A stretch of DNA of 13,316 bases from an uncultured Treponema sp. (GCA_938039145.1 CALHVG010000065.1:1-13316), one strand, 5' to 3'; shown: positions 1 to 6,969, counted from the first letter of the stretch. Notes: generated by a model not told the origin, from the sequence alone. Made by a program: numbers and translations.

Positions 1-1
1 C

Positions 2-1048
2 AAAAACTTGCTTAAAGGTTTTAAGAAACCGAAAGGGCTTTCTTTTGAGCATATTGAGACTAATCCGAATTATGGGAAATTTGTGGCAAGCCCATTTGAG
101 ACGGGATTCGGCACGACTGTAGGAAATACGTTGCGCCGTGTTCTGCTTTCATCTATTCAGGGGTATGCCATCACATCGATTCGCATTACTTCGTATGATG
201 CTGATCATGTCCCGCATGTAATTTCCAGTGAATTTGATGCTATTCCGAATGTTTCTGAAGACACGCTGGAAATTATAAACACTCTGAAACAGATTCGTCT
301 TCGACTTCCTGACGACATGGAGCAGGATACGATTCTTTACGAATTCAAAGGACCTGGACTTGTGAAGAGCGATGACCTTGCCAAGGAAAATCAAGTTGAA
401 GTCATGACCAAGGATATGCTCGTTTTCACTATGATGGAAGGAGCGGATCTTGAGATTGAAATGCAGATTGATTTGGGTAGAGGTTATGTTCCTGCCGAGG
501 TAAATGAGCATTATATCGAGATAATGGGAACTATCCCTATCGATGCGATTTTTACTCCTGTTCCGAAGGTCAAATATTCTATAGAGCCTTGCCGAGTCGG
601 TCAGCGAAATGACTATGACAAGCTCGTGCTTGAGATTTGGACGGACGGAACTGTGTCGCCGGAGGATGCGCTGGGTGAAGCCGCAAAGATTGCCAAGGAT
701 CATTTTTCAATCTTTGTGAATTTCAATGATAGCGATGTCATTGGTAGTGATGAAAGCGATGAAGAGGATGCTAGGATTAAGGAGACTCTTAATACGCCAG
801 TAGAGGAACTTGAGCTTTCCGTGCGTTCTTCAAACTGCTTGAAGAATGCGAACATACGCACTATCGGTGAATTAACAAAAAAGACAGAGGACGATCTTGC
901 CAAGACAAGAAACTTCGGCAAGAAAAGTCTTGGGGAAATCAAGGAAAAACTTCAGGAATGGGGCTTGACCCTAGGAATGACCGATTACAGCCACTTGAAG
1001 AACGCTGTCAATATCAAGAAGCAGAAGGAAGAATCAGATGAATCATAG
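2..1048 (+). CDS. rpoA: RNA polymerase alpha subunit, 5'-partial
   Basis: Alpha subunit of DNA-directed RNA polymerase: it nucleates core assembly as a dimer and contacts UP elements and activators through its C-terminal domain. The frame is open to the window edge and reads KNLLKGF, so the TTG at 8 is internal and a few N-terminal residues lie outside. The N-terminal dimerisation and assembly domain is recognisable by FETGFGTTVGNTLRRVLLSS near residues 30-50. An acidic linker (SDESDEEDAR) lies near residue 245. The C-terminal domain has VRSSNCLKNA, with the Arg near residue 273 matching the DNA-contacting Arg265 of E. coli, followed by NFGKKSLGEIKEKL. The length is normal for the family. Its stop overlaps the start of rplQ by 11 bp, the usual alpha-operon order. 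Identification is secure. Confidence 0.98.
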   Translation, partial: KNLLKGFKKPKGLSFEHIETNPNYGKFVASPFETGFGTTVGNTLRRVLLSSIQGYAITSIRITSYDADHVPHVISSEFDAIPNVSEDTLEIINTLKQIRLRLPDDMEQDTILYEFKGPGLVKSDDLAKENQVEVMTKDMLVFTMMEGADLEIEMQIDLGRGYVPAEVNEHYIEIMGTIPIDAIFTPVPKVKYSIEPCRVGQRNDYDKLVLEIWTDGTVSPEDALGEAAKIAKDHFSIFVNFNDSDVIGSDESDEEDARIKETLNTPVEELELSVRSSNCLKNANIRTIGELTKKTEDDLAKTRNFGKKSLGEIKEKLQEWGLTLGMTDYSHLKNAVNIKKQKEESDES

Positions 1049-1544
1049 AAATGGTTTTAATCCGCTTTCACGGACATCGGCTCATCGCCGTGCGATGTCC
1101 CGCAACATGGTAACTTCACTTTTCAGATTTGAAAGAATCACAACAACAAAGTCAAAGGCTTTGGAAGTTAGGAAGGCTGCCGAAAAACTGATTACAAGGG
1201 GAAAGGTTGATTCCGTGCATAATCGTCGAGAGGCGGCTAAATTTATTCAGGACGCTAGGGTTCTGAACAAGTTGTTCACGGAAATCGGACCTCGCATGAA
1301 GGAAAGGAACGGTGGTTATACCCGTGTTCTTAAACTTGGCTATCGTCAGGGAGATGCCGCCGACATGGTTATCCTTGAACTGGTTGACTACAAACTTGAC
1401 ACCGGCGATTCTGAAGATAAGGACGCTGAGAAAAAAGCCAAAGTTGCGCCTAAAACTGCAAGCGAAAAAAAAGCGGCTAAAAAGCCTGCCGCTAAAAAAA
1501 CTGCCGCCAAAAAAGAAGCCCCTGCTTCTGCGGAGAAGGAGTAG
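1038..1544 (+). CDS. rplQ: 50S ribosomal protein L17 with Lys/Ala-rich tail
   Basis: Large-subunit ribosomal protein L17, located near the exit tunnel rim. The start MNHRNGFNPLSRTSAHRRAM and the following MVTSLFRFERITTTKSKALEVRKAAEKLIT are the family hallmark. The L17 fold ends near residue 120 (DMVILELVDYK). Beyond it is a tail of about 45 residues built from Lys/Ala/Pro repeats such as KKAAKKPAAKKTAAKK, which bacilli and enterobacteria lack (their L17 is about 116-127 residues). I infer that the tail is disordered and binds RNA. The ATG lies inside the 3' end of rpoA, with AAGGAAG a few bases upstream, indicating translational coupling. The stop is 3 bp before the next gene. Confidence 0.97.
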   Translation: MNHRNGFNPLSRTSAHRRAMSRNMVTSLFRFERITTTKSKALEVRKAAEKLITRGKVDSVHNRREAAKFIQDARVLNKLFTEIGPRMKERNGGYTRVLKLGYRQGDAADMVILELVDYKLDTGDSEDKDAEKKAKVAPKTASEKKAAKKPAAKKTAAKKEAPASAEKE

Positions 1545-1547
1545 TCT

Positions 1548-1781
1548 ATGTCTAAGAACCATCGCGGTACGGGAATCCGTTCATTGCCGGATCATGGTCG
1601 TGGAACGTGCGCAATCTGCAAGAAAGAAAGCATAAAAGTTCTTTATGAAACTACAATCGACGAGCAGACCGTAAAAATCTGTAAGTTTTGCAATGCCAAT
1701 CTGAAGAACAAGGAAAGGGCTGCGAAGAAGGCGGAAGCCGCTTCTGCGCCTGAAACTCCGGCAGAAGCATCAGCAGAGTAG
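1548..1781 (+). CDS. small zinc-ribbon protein in the ribosomal operon, function unknown
   Basis: A 77-residue protein I cannot tie to a named family. It has two Cys pairs, C21-x2-C24 and C45-x2-C48, spaced like a zinc ribbon, preceded by a basic N-terminus (MSKNHRGTGIRSLPDHGRG). The tail from about residue 53 is Lys/Ala/Glu-rich (KERAAKKAEAASAPETPAEA) and resembles the L17 tail just upstream. It starts 3 bp after rplQ, with AAGGAG located inside the end of rplQ, and is followed at once by a terminator, so it is the last gene of the alpha operon. The position and the zinc ribbon suggest a ribosome- or RNA polymerase-associated accessory protein. That is inference; the four cysteines and the operon position are what is seen. 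Confidence 0.85.
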   Translation: MSKNHRGTGIRSLPDHGRGTCAICKKESIKVLYETTIDEQTVKICKFCNANLKNKERAAKKAEAASAPETPAEASAE

Positions 1782-1800
1782 TTTTTGTTTGGATTTGTAG

Positions 1801-1830
1801 ACCGTCCTGCGTTGGTGGGACGGTTTTTTT
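1801..1830 (+). terminator. intrinsic terminator of the rpoA-rplQ operon
   Basis: ACCGTCC (1801-1807) pairs perfectly with GGACGGT (1818-1824), leaving a 10-nt loop, and is followed by a run of seven T (1824-1830), then G and four more T. It lies 20 bp after the stop of the zinc-ribbon gene and ends the ribosomal operon. Confidence 0.92.
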
Positions 1831-1835
1831 GTTTT

Positions 1836-2112
1836 AACAAAGATCTTTATGCGTTTTCTTGCGTTTGGATTTCTGCGCTTTGGGTGGAGCGATTGAAATT
1901 TCTTGAAAAAATGCAGGCGCGAGCGTGGAGCAGAACCGTAGGTTGTGCGCTTGGAAAATGCGTTTTTATTTAAAAATGAGTTATCCGTTTTTTGGATTTT
2001 TTGGCGGTTTTTGAAAAACAAAAACCGCATTTTAGGATTGGCTTGTTGAAGCACCGAGCCTTTGGCGGGCTGCGGAAGGCGAGTGGGAAAAGAGATTCGC
2101 CCCCAAAAAGAA
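1836..2112. other. intergenic region, no credible gene
   Basis: Between the ribosomal operon terminator and the livJ promoter no open frame has a ribosome site or protein-like composition. It holds a small inverted repeat, AACC-GTA-GGTT (near 1933-1943), inside a GC-richer patch starting with GCGCGAGCGTGG, and the 10-bp inverted repeat at 2004-2028. Its GC-rich patches alternate with T-rich tracts, which suggests mosaic or repeat-derived DNA. Confidence 0.6.
2004..2028. repeat. perfect 10-bp inverted repeat, possible weak terminator
   Basis: GCGGTTTTTG (2004-2013) and CAAAAACCGC (2019-2028) are exact inverted copies around a five-A spacer. The hairpin is followed on the plus strand only by ATTTTA, so termination would be weak. 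No gene ends just upstream on either strand. It could be a transcription buffer before livJ or the remnant of a dispersed repeat. Confidence 0.6.
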
Positions 2113-2127
2113 AAATCACTGTGATTT
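2113..2127. promoter_or_regulatory. palindrome upstream of livJ, candidate operator
   Basis: AAATCAC-T-GTGATTT is a perfect 7-bp inverted repeat around one base, 67 bp upstream of the livJ start. Its right arm overlaps the -35 element of the best promoter I can place. That position suits a repressor site. The cognate regulator is not in this window. Confidence 0.45.
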
Positions 2128-2153
2128 ACTATTTTTTTGATTTTAATTATATT
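2125..2153 (+). promoter_or_regulatory. candidate promoter of livJ
   Basis: TTTACT (2125-2130) and TATATT (2148-2153) are separated by 17 bp and lie about 40 bp upstream of the livJ start, in an AT-rich stretch. Both hexamers deviate from consensus, so this is tentative. Transcription would start near 2160, giving a leader of about 35 nt with GGAGGT at 2185-2190. Confidence 0.4.
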
Positions 2154-2194
2154 AATGACATTGAATTTTATTAAACATGCTTTTGGAGGTGTGT

Positions 2195-3331
2195 ATGAAA
2201 AAGTTTATCGGTTTTGCTTGCGCTTCGGCGGTCTTGCTTTTTGCAAGTTGCTCGAAGGGCGAGGGCGACATTGTGAAAATCGGCGGAATTGCGCCTCTTT
2301 CCGGTGCGGTTGCGGTTTACGGCGTTGAATGCAAGAACGGCATTGACCTTGCGATTGAAGAAATCAATGCAGCCGGCGGCATTAATGGAAAGCAGGTTAA
2401 GTTTATTTGCGAGGACGACGAGGGCTCTCCGGACAAGACGGTAAATGCTTTTAAAAAACTGACGACAAAGGATAGGGTGAAAATTATAATCGGTTCGTTG
2501 ACTTCCGGTTGCGCCCAGTCTATTTCAACTTTGTCTCAGGCGGGGAAGATCCTTCAGATTGCGCCTGCGGCTACGGCTCCGGCAATCACGGAAGTCGGAA
2601 ATTATGTTTTCAGAGCTTGCTTTATCGACCCATTACAGGGAACGGTGGGCGGTAAGTTTGTCGCGGAAAATCTTGGAAAAAAGGATGCGGCTGTTCTTTA
2701 TGACGTGGGAAACGATTATTCGGTGGGACTTGCCGACAATTTTAAGACTTCGTTTGCCATGAACGGCGGACGGGTTGTGAGCATCGAGTCGTATGCTACG
2801 GGCGACAAGGATTTTAATGCACAGCTTACAAAAATCAAGAACGCTAATCCCGACGTTGTGTATGTTCCTGATTATTATGGAACTGTCGCTTTGATTGCAA
2901 AGCAGCTTAGGGCGCAGGGAATAAATGTTCCTATCGTAGGTGGAGACGGCTGGGACGGACTTACGGAAAATGCGGGCGATGAGGTGCTGAACGGATTTTA
3001 TTCGAATCATTATGCCGTAGATTCTACAGAGCCTGCGGTGCAGAAATACGTGAATGCGTTCAGGAAAAAATACAACAAAGACCCGAATTCTTTTTCGGCT
3101 CTTGGGTATGACAGCGTGTATATGCTCCGTGATGCGATGGTGAAAGCCGATTCTACCAGCAACATTGCCGCAATCCGGGATGCCTTTGAAGCCACCGACG
3201 GGGATTATGTTACGGGTCATCTGACATTTGACAAGAACAGGAATCCTGTAAAGTCTGCGGTAATGCTGGAATTGGTAAACGGAGCGGACGGAAAACTTAC
3301 GACACGCTATAAGGCAACCGTAGAGCCGTAA
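2195..3331 (+). CDS. livJ: branched-chain amino acid ABC transporter substrate-binding lipoprotein
   Basis: Periplasmic binding protein of the LivJ/Peripla_BP_6 family (type I fold) that would deliver branched-chain amino acids or a related substrate to the LivHMGF complex. The start at 2195 is chosen because GGAGGT (2185-2190) sits just upstream; the ATG at 2177 has none. The 378-residue product begins with a lipoprotein signal MKKFIGFACASAVLLFASC, lipobox Cys19. The mature part opens with VKIGGIAPLSGAVAVYG and continues with GIDLAIEEINAAGGINGK, both diagnostic of the family. The hinge-type two-lobe sequence runs to TFDKNRNPVKSAVMLELV near the end. It forms a single-gene unit between its own promoter and a strong terminator. 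The matching permease operon is 3 kb away on the other strand. The exact ligand cannot be read from sequence. Confidence 0.93.
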   Translation: MKKFIGFACASAVLLFASCSKGEGDIVKIGGIAPLSGAVAVYGVECKNGIDLAIEEINAAGGINGKQVKFICEDDEGSPDKTVNAFKKLTTKDRVKIIIGSLTSGCAQSISTLSQAGKILQIAPAATAPAITEVGNYVFRACFIDPLQGTVGGKFVAENLGKKDAAVLYDVGNDYSVGLADNFKTSFAMNGGRVVSIESYATGDKDFNAQLTKIKNANPDVVYVPDYYGTVALIAKQLRAQGINVPIVGGDGWDGLTENAGDEVLNGFYSNHYAVDSTEPAVQKYVNAFRKKYNKDPNSFSALGYDSVYMLRDAMVKADSTSNIAAIRDAFEATDGDYVTGHLTFDKNRNPVKSAVMLELVNGADGKLTTRYKATVEP

Positions 3332-3391
3332 CCTAATTTTCCAATCTGGAATTTTTCGGCTCGACATTGGTGTGTGCCGTAAAAAAACGAG

Positions 3392-3436
3392 AAGCCGTCC
3401 TTTAGGAAAACGAAAATCCTGAAGGGCGGCTTTTTT
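3392..3436 (+). terminator. strong intrinsic terminator after livJ
   Basis: AAGCCGTCCTTTAGGA (3392-3407) pairs over all 16 positions with TCCTGAAGGGCGGCTT (3417-3432), two of the pairs being G-U. The loop is A-rich and a run of six T (3431-3436) follows. The two G-U pairs on the plus-strand RNA become A-C mismatches on the opposite strand. Confidence 0.93.
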
Positions 3437-3502
3437 GTGCGAAAATGCTTGTGGAAACGCAGGATTTTTTAGGCTTCTGTTTTTCATAGTCAGATTCCGG
3501 TT

Positions 3503-3551
3503 GGCTGCGGTGAACGGCAGAACCGTTGTCGCAAGTGCAGCCGATTTTTTT
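3503..3551 (+). other. terminator-like hairpin with T-run, no gene upstream
   Basis: GGCTGC (3503-3508) pairs with GCAGCC (3537-3542), and inside it AACGG (3513-3517) pairs with CCGTT (3523-3527), followed by GATTTTTTTA. This looks like the 3' end of a transcript, but only about 65 bp separate it from the livJ terminator and no coding frame lies between. It may be a second terminator catching read-through, the end of a small RNA, or part of a dispersed repeat. The rest of the 3332-3695 gap holds the livJ terminator and the next promoter. Confidence 0.4.
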
Positions 3552-3619
3552 ACGATAACGGTTATTTTGAGGGAATATAGATTCTCGTGCATGAGCCTTG
3601 TTCCGGCAAGTGCACCATA

Positions 3620-3649
3620 TTGACCAAAGACGATGTTTTCTGATATATA
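3620..3649 (+). promoter_or_regulatory. promoter of the outer-membrane protein gene
   Basis: TTGACC (3620-3625) and TATATA (3644-3649) are separated by 18 bp, upstream of the gene starting at 3696. The predicted leader is about 40 nt and carries GGGGAG (3683-3688), 7 bp before the ATG. This is the best sigma-70-like promoter on the plus strand here. Confidence 0.6.
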
Positions 3650-3695
3650 ACATTCTATAAATATTACGGTCAATCTACTTTTGGGGAGATATTTT

Positions 3696-4283
3696 ATGAA
3701 TACGAAAAAAGCGTTTGCGCTTGTTTTGGTTGTTTTTGGTTTGAGCGCGTCTGCGTTTGCGTTTGACTCGAACACTTTTTGGAAAAATTACGGTGGTGGC
3801 TTGAAACACGGCGACGGACTTTTGAGCATCGGCTCTTCTTTTGGAATTGAATCCATCTTGTATCTTTCTACATATCCCGGATCTATATATATTCCGCCTA
3901 TCGATATAAGTTATGAAAGAATGGTTTTGGTGAATCAGAAACTTCCGTTCAGTTTTGGGGGATATATAAATACCAGCATGAGTTTCTTGCGTCCCGATGT
4001 ATATAATAAATCGAGTTTTTGGCTGTGGCCGACCATCGGAGTTCTTGCGAAATACCATTTCGACTTTGGCGTAAAAAATTTGGACGTGTATGCAGGTGTT
4101 AGGCTTGGCTTGGGCTATAACCTTTATATTTATGGAGGCGAATTTTCCCCTGTAATTATACCGGTTCGTTTTGATGCAGCTGCTATTTTGGGGCTGTCCT
4201 ATTTTTTCACGGATAACTTTGCCATTTCCGTGGAAACAGGAGCGCCTTATTTGGTTACCCTAAGGCTTGCTTTCAAAATCTAG
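3696..4283 (+). CDS. secreted protein, probable small outer-membrane beta-barrel
   Basis: Not recognised as a named family. The start at 3696 is preferred over the upstream TTG at 3681 because GGGGAG precedes it and a clean signal peptide follows (MNTKKAFALVLVVFGLSASAFA, cleavage after A22). No lipobox Cys is present. The mature part (about 173 residues) is rich in Gly, aromatic residues and alternating hydrophobic stretches, for example PFSFGGYINTSMSFL, LDVYAGVRLGLGYNLYIYGG and AAAILGLSYFFTDNFAISVE, ending LVTLRLAFKI. This is the pattern of an eight-stranded or similar outer-membrane barrel. It lacks the usual C-terminal Phe, though spirochaete barrels vary in this. It is transcribed alone, from its own promoter to a hairpin at 4326-4349. 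Function unknown; envelope location is a fair inference. Confidence 0.75.
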   Translation: MNTKKAFALVLVVFGLSASAFAFDSNTFWKNYGGGLKHGDGLLSIGSSFGIESILYLSTYPGSIYIPPIDISYERMVLVNQKLPFSFGGYINTSMSFLRPDVYNKSSFWLWPTIGVLAKYHFDFGVKNLDVYAGVRLGLGYNLYIYGGEFSPVIIPVRFDAAAILGLSYFFTDNFAISVETGAPYLVTLRLAFKI

Positions 4284-4325
4284 GGATTTTCTATAAATAA
4301 TTCCAATCTGAATCGAACTGAACTT

Positions 4326-4349
4326 GTCCGTCTATGTTTTTAGGCGGAC
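4326..4349 (+). terminator. hairpin terminator after the outer-membrane protein gene
   Basis: GTCCGTCTA (4326-4334) pairs with TAGGCGGAC (4341-4349) with one G-U, around a six-base TGTTTT loop. The tail GATTTCTATTT is T-rich but interrupted, so termination is probably moderate. It lies 43 bp after the stop codon. Confidence 0.65.
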
Positions 4350-4502
4350 GATTTCTATTTGAAATGAAAGTTGCGGGTGCAGAAATGATGTCCGCGTCTT
4401 TTAGCTGAAAAAGGCGAAAACGGAGAGATTTTTTGTATACGGGTATAAATTTATGATGACCGAAATGTTTGCATTTCCGGCATTATATTTTAGGAGAAAA
4501 AA

Positions 4503-5837
4503 ATGAAAATAACATTCAGATTTTTTGGAATTATTTCTGCTATGCTGACGGTATTCTTATTGTCGTCATGCACCCCGCAGGTAAATGCTGAGGTTACAAT
4601 TGAATCGGTCACGTTGACTGAAGAGACCAAAGCCAAACTGAGCAAAATCGTTGTCGGGAGCAAGGTTGAACTTGTATCCATGATAAAATATTCCGACGGA
4701 CAAACAAAAACCATCGCAAAGTTGGACAAAAAGCTCAAATATAAAATTTTGGGAAACAGCTGCAAAATGGCACTGGACGACAGAACGCTATGTGCAGACT
4801 TTTCCGGTCATGAGACTGTGATACCGATTTATGAGGGAGTCGGTGAAAACCGTTTTGAAAAGTTTGAATTTGATGTATCGCAGAAAGAACCGCTCCGTCT
4901 TGATGGAATAGAGGCTTCGCCAAAGTTTATTGCGCTGCAAGTCAATTCTTCGAAAACTCTTTCTGAAACTGTTACCGCAAAATATAGCAACGGCACGACA
5001 AAGGCTGTAAAGCCAATCTATAAAAGCAATGATACGCAGGAAAATTTCATTAAGCTGGCGGGATTGAGCCTGCAAGGTGTTGCTGCCGGAAAAACAACAA
5101 TCACGGTTACATTTGAAGGAAAAACCGATACTATCAATGTGACTGTAAGTTCGGTGCTTGGCGCAGATGATGTTCTTAAAGACTTTACTGTAACTCCTTC
5201 CGATATTGAGCTGAATGAAGGAAATGAAATTGACCTTTCCACTACCCTTACTGCAAAGGCGGTTTACAAAAATGCAGGCACTATGCCCGTAACGCCCTCA
5301 TATGTTTCCGGCGATAACGATACGGCAATGGTTACAGGAACAATGCTGAAAGCGATAAAGAGCGGTTCTGCAACTTTGACAGCCGCATATACGGATTCCA
5401 ACGGTAACAGCAAGACGGCTACTGTGAACGTAAAAGTTAATCCGCCTGTTCTGGATAGAATAGAACTTGGCGCTACGGCAAAAAATGTGTCTGTTACGGT
5501 CGGAAGAACCGTTGAGCTTCAAAGAGAGGCGATTGCGCATTATTCCAACGGAAATACAAAGTCCGTTACGGTTACTTACACAATGGCAGAGAACGATTAT
5601 GCGTCGTTAAAGGATTATACTGTAACGGGAAAATCTGTAGGAAATGCTACTGCCGCAGCACATTTTGAAGGTAAGACGGATACTGTAAACGTAACTGTGG
5701 GCCGGGCAACAGATTCTGATGCAGCGGAAATGCAGGGTTCCAGTTCTAAATCTTTTGAAGAATCGTTTATAGGAGTGCGTTTATTTTGCTGTAATTGCGC
5801 TCCTATTTGCAGTTTTGAAAAAATTGCATTCTTTTAA
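4503..5837 (+). CDS. lipoprotein with three BIG2 (bacterial Ig-like) repeats
   Basis: A surface or periplasmic lipoprotein of 444 residues. The signal ends in FLLSSC, lipobox Cys23. A less regular first domain spans roughly residues 30-130. Three Ig-like group 2 repeats follow at about 134-216, 226-312 and 318-400. Each contains the marks of the family: a Tyr-Ser-Asn-Gly-type turn (KYSNGTTKAV, HYSNGNTKSV), a central G-x-A/S-G (GVAAGKTTITV, AIKSGSATLTA, GKSVGNATAAA) and an ending such as FEGKTDTINVTV. Such repeats usually mediate adhesion or act as stalks. AGGAGA at 4492-4497 sets the start. The last 40 residues are unlike the rest: a Ser-rich linker, then LFCCNCAPIC and a hydrophobic end, encoded across a hairpin (5771-5804). 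A frame shift near 5765 would stop the protein at a TAG at about 5768-5770, so the real end is uncertain. Confidence 0.82.
   Translation: MKITFRFFGIISAMLTVFLLSSCTPQVNAEVTIESVTLTEETKAKLSKIVVGSKVELVSMIKYSDGQTKTIAKLDKKLKYKILGNSCKMALDDRTLCADFSGHETVIPIYEGVGENRFEKFEFDVSQKEPLRLDGIEASPKFIALQVNSSKTLSETVTAKYSNGTTKAVKPIYKSNDTQENFIKLAGLSLQGVAAGKTTITVTFEGKTDTINVTVSSVLGADDVLKDFTVTPSDIELNEGNEIDLSTTLTAKAVYKNAGTMPVTPSYVSGDNDTAMVTGTMLKAIKSGSATLTAAYTDSNGNSKTATVNVKVNPPVLDRIELGATAKNVSVTVGRTVELQREAIAHYSNGNTKSVTVTYTMAENDYASLKDYTVTGKSVGNATAAAHFEGKTDTVNVTVGRATDSDAAEMQGSSSKSFEESFIGVRLFCCNCAPICSFEKIAFF
5771..5804 (+). terminator. hairpin inside the 3' end of the BIG2 lipoprotein frame
   Basis: AGGAGTGCG (5771-5779) pairs with TGCGCTCCT (5796-5804), with two G-U pairs and a 16-nt loop containing TTTATTTT. 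A T-containing tail, ATTTGCAGTTTT, follows. The position within the last 70 bp of the open frame suggests a weak terminator overlapping the coding end, or that the gene originally stopped just before it. Confidence 0.4.
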
Positions 5838-6169
5838 GTGCAGTTTTTGTTTGTAGAATATTTTTGTGCATCTTTTGTTGTTTTCATAGGCGAACAAAAA
5901 TTAAGCAGAGATTTTTTAAGATTGAAAAATAAATATTCTTCAAAAATTTAGATTGTAATTTCTGTTTTTGTTTCAGCGGCTATGTCCGCTTTGCAGAGGG
6001 AACTTTAACTTAACATATTCTTGTTCCGGAGAAAAAAAGAAAGGCACCTGTAAAGTTATATTTTAAAATCCATGTTCCTTAATAAGGGCTTGCAAGAAAA
6101 CAGGCTTTTTGTTTTTCCCAAAATTTTTTGTGCGTCAGATTGATTTTAATTTAGTATTTTACGCAGCAA
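5838..6169. other. AT-rich intergenic region between convergent units
   Basis: No frame with a ribosome site or protein-like composition is visible on either strand. It includes an 11-bp palindrome CCTTA-A-TAAGG (6077-6087) and several T-tracts, but no recognisable RNA gene. It separates the plus-strand lipoprotein gene from the minus-strand liv operon. Confidence 0.6.
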
Positions 6170-6213
6170 AAATAAAACTCCCCGGAATATTTTGGTTCCG
6201 GGGAGTTTTATTT
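6170..6213 (-). terminator. perfect 18-bp terminator of the liv operon (bidirectional)
   Basis: AAAATAAAACTCCCCGGAA-type arm (6170-6187) pairs without mismatch with the arm at 6196-6213 around the 8-base loop TATTTTGG. Each arm has a GC-rich core (CTCCCCGG) and an A- or T-rich foot, so a T-tract follows the stem in either direction. It lies 35 bp after livF and should also stop read-through from the plus-strand lipoprotein gene. Confidence 0.95.
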
Positions 6214-6247
6214 GTTGCCATAGATTTCTTATGGATATAAAAATATT

Positions 6248-6955
6248 TTATCCGCCAAGATATGCGTTCTTTACGGAATCGTCGTTTATCAAATCGGCGG
6301 CATTTCCTTCTTTTATGATATTTCCTGTTTCCAAAACGTATGCTCTGTCGGCAATCGAAAGTGCCTTGAATGCGTTTTGTTCCACCAAAAGAATCGTGGT
6401 TCCGTCAGCATTTATCCTTTTTATTATTTCGAAAATTTCGTCGACAAGTATCGGGGCCAGCCCCATCGACGGTTCATCCAAAACTAGAAGTTTCGGCTTG
6501 GACATCAATGCTCGTCCCATTGCGAGCATTTGCTGTTCTCCGCCGCTTAAAGTTCCTGCGTTTTGTTTTAGGCGTTCTTTCAGTCGGGGAAAAAGAACAA
6601 ACACTTTTTCCATGTCTTTTTTGATTTCTGATTTATCGTCCCGTATGAACGCGCCTAACTCAAGATTTTCTTTTACCGAAAGATTTGCGAAAATCCGGCG
6701 GCCTTCCGGAACTTGAATAAGGTGTTGTTTTACTATTTTGTCCGCCGGAAGACTTGTTATGTCGGTTCCTTCAAAAAAAATTGTTCCCGACTGTTTTTTT
6801 ATCAGGTTTGAAATTGAATGCAATGTCGTGGTTTTTCCTGCGCCGTTCGAACCTATCAGGGTGATTATTTCGCCTTCGTCAACATTGAAACTGATTCCTT
6901 TTAAAGCTTTTATTGCTCCGTAAGAAACGTTGAGCGACTTTACTTCAAGCATCAT
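6248..6955 (-). CDS. livF: branched-chain amino acid ABC transporter ATPase LivF
   Basis: One of the two cytoplasmic ATPases of the branched-chain amino acid importer. The 235-residue length is standard. Walker A is GSNGAGKT (35-42), the Q-loop is around Q81 (IQVPEGRRIF), the signature is LSGGEQQ (136-142), and Walker B is LLVLDEP (156-162) followed by SMGLAP. The switch position reads VEQNAF, the Gln variant normal for LivF. GRRIF with NLSVKENLELGAF is typical of LivF as opposed to LivG. It is the last gene of the operon, 14 bp after livG, with GGGAGG before the ATG. A second ATG directly follows the first, so the start could shift by one codon. Confidence 0.95.
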   Translation of the reverse strand: MMLEVKSLNVSYGAIKALKGISFNVDEGEIITLIGSNGAGKTTTLHSISNLIKKQSGTIFFEGTDITSLPADKIVKQHLIQVPEGRRIFANLSVKENLELGAFIRDDKSEIKKDMEKVFVLFPRLKERLKQNAGTLSGGEQQMLAMGRALMSKPKLLVLDEPSMGLAPILVDEIFEIIKRINADGTTILLVEQNAFKALSIADRAYVLETGNIIKEGNAADLINDDSVKNAYLGG

Positions 6956-6969
6956 GATTTCCTCCCAAT

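Noticed and set aside
8..10. TTG at 8 as the start of rpoA
   Set aside because: The frame is open to the edge and its preceding codons (Lys-Asn) match the treponemal RpoA N-terminus, so the gene starts outside the window.
149..703. 184-codon minus-strand frame inside rpoA
   Set aside because: It is a shadow of a strongly conserved gene, with no ribosome site.
2633..3775. 380-codon open frame on the minus strand
   Set aside because: It lies opposite livJ and extends over two terminators and the next gene's promoter. Its composition is not protein-like (Arg/His-rich runs), and livJ and the outer-membrane protein gene are clearly the real genes.
4460..4480. Imperfect inverted repeat CCGAAATG-tttg-CATTTCCGG before the BIG2 gene
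   Set aside because: It has one bulged base, a short stem and no T-tract. It could be an operator, but the evidence is too thin to list as a feature.
6192..6716. 174-codon plus-strand frame opposite livF
   Set aside because: It is complementary to conserved ATPase motifs, and the terminator hairpin overlaps its start.
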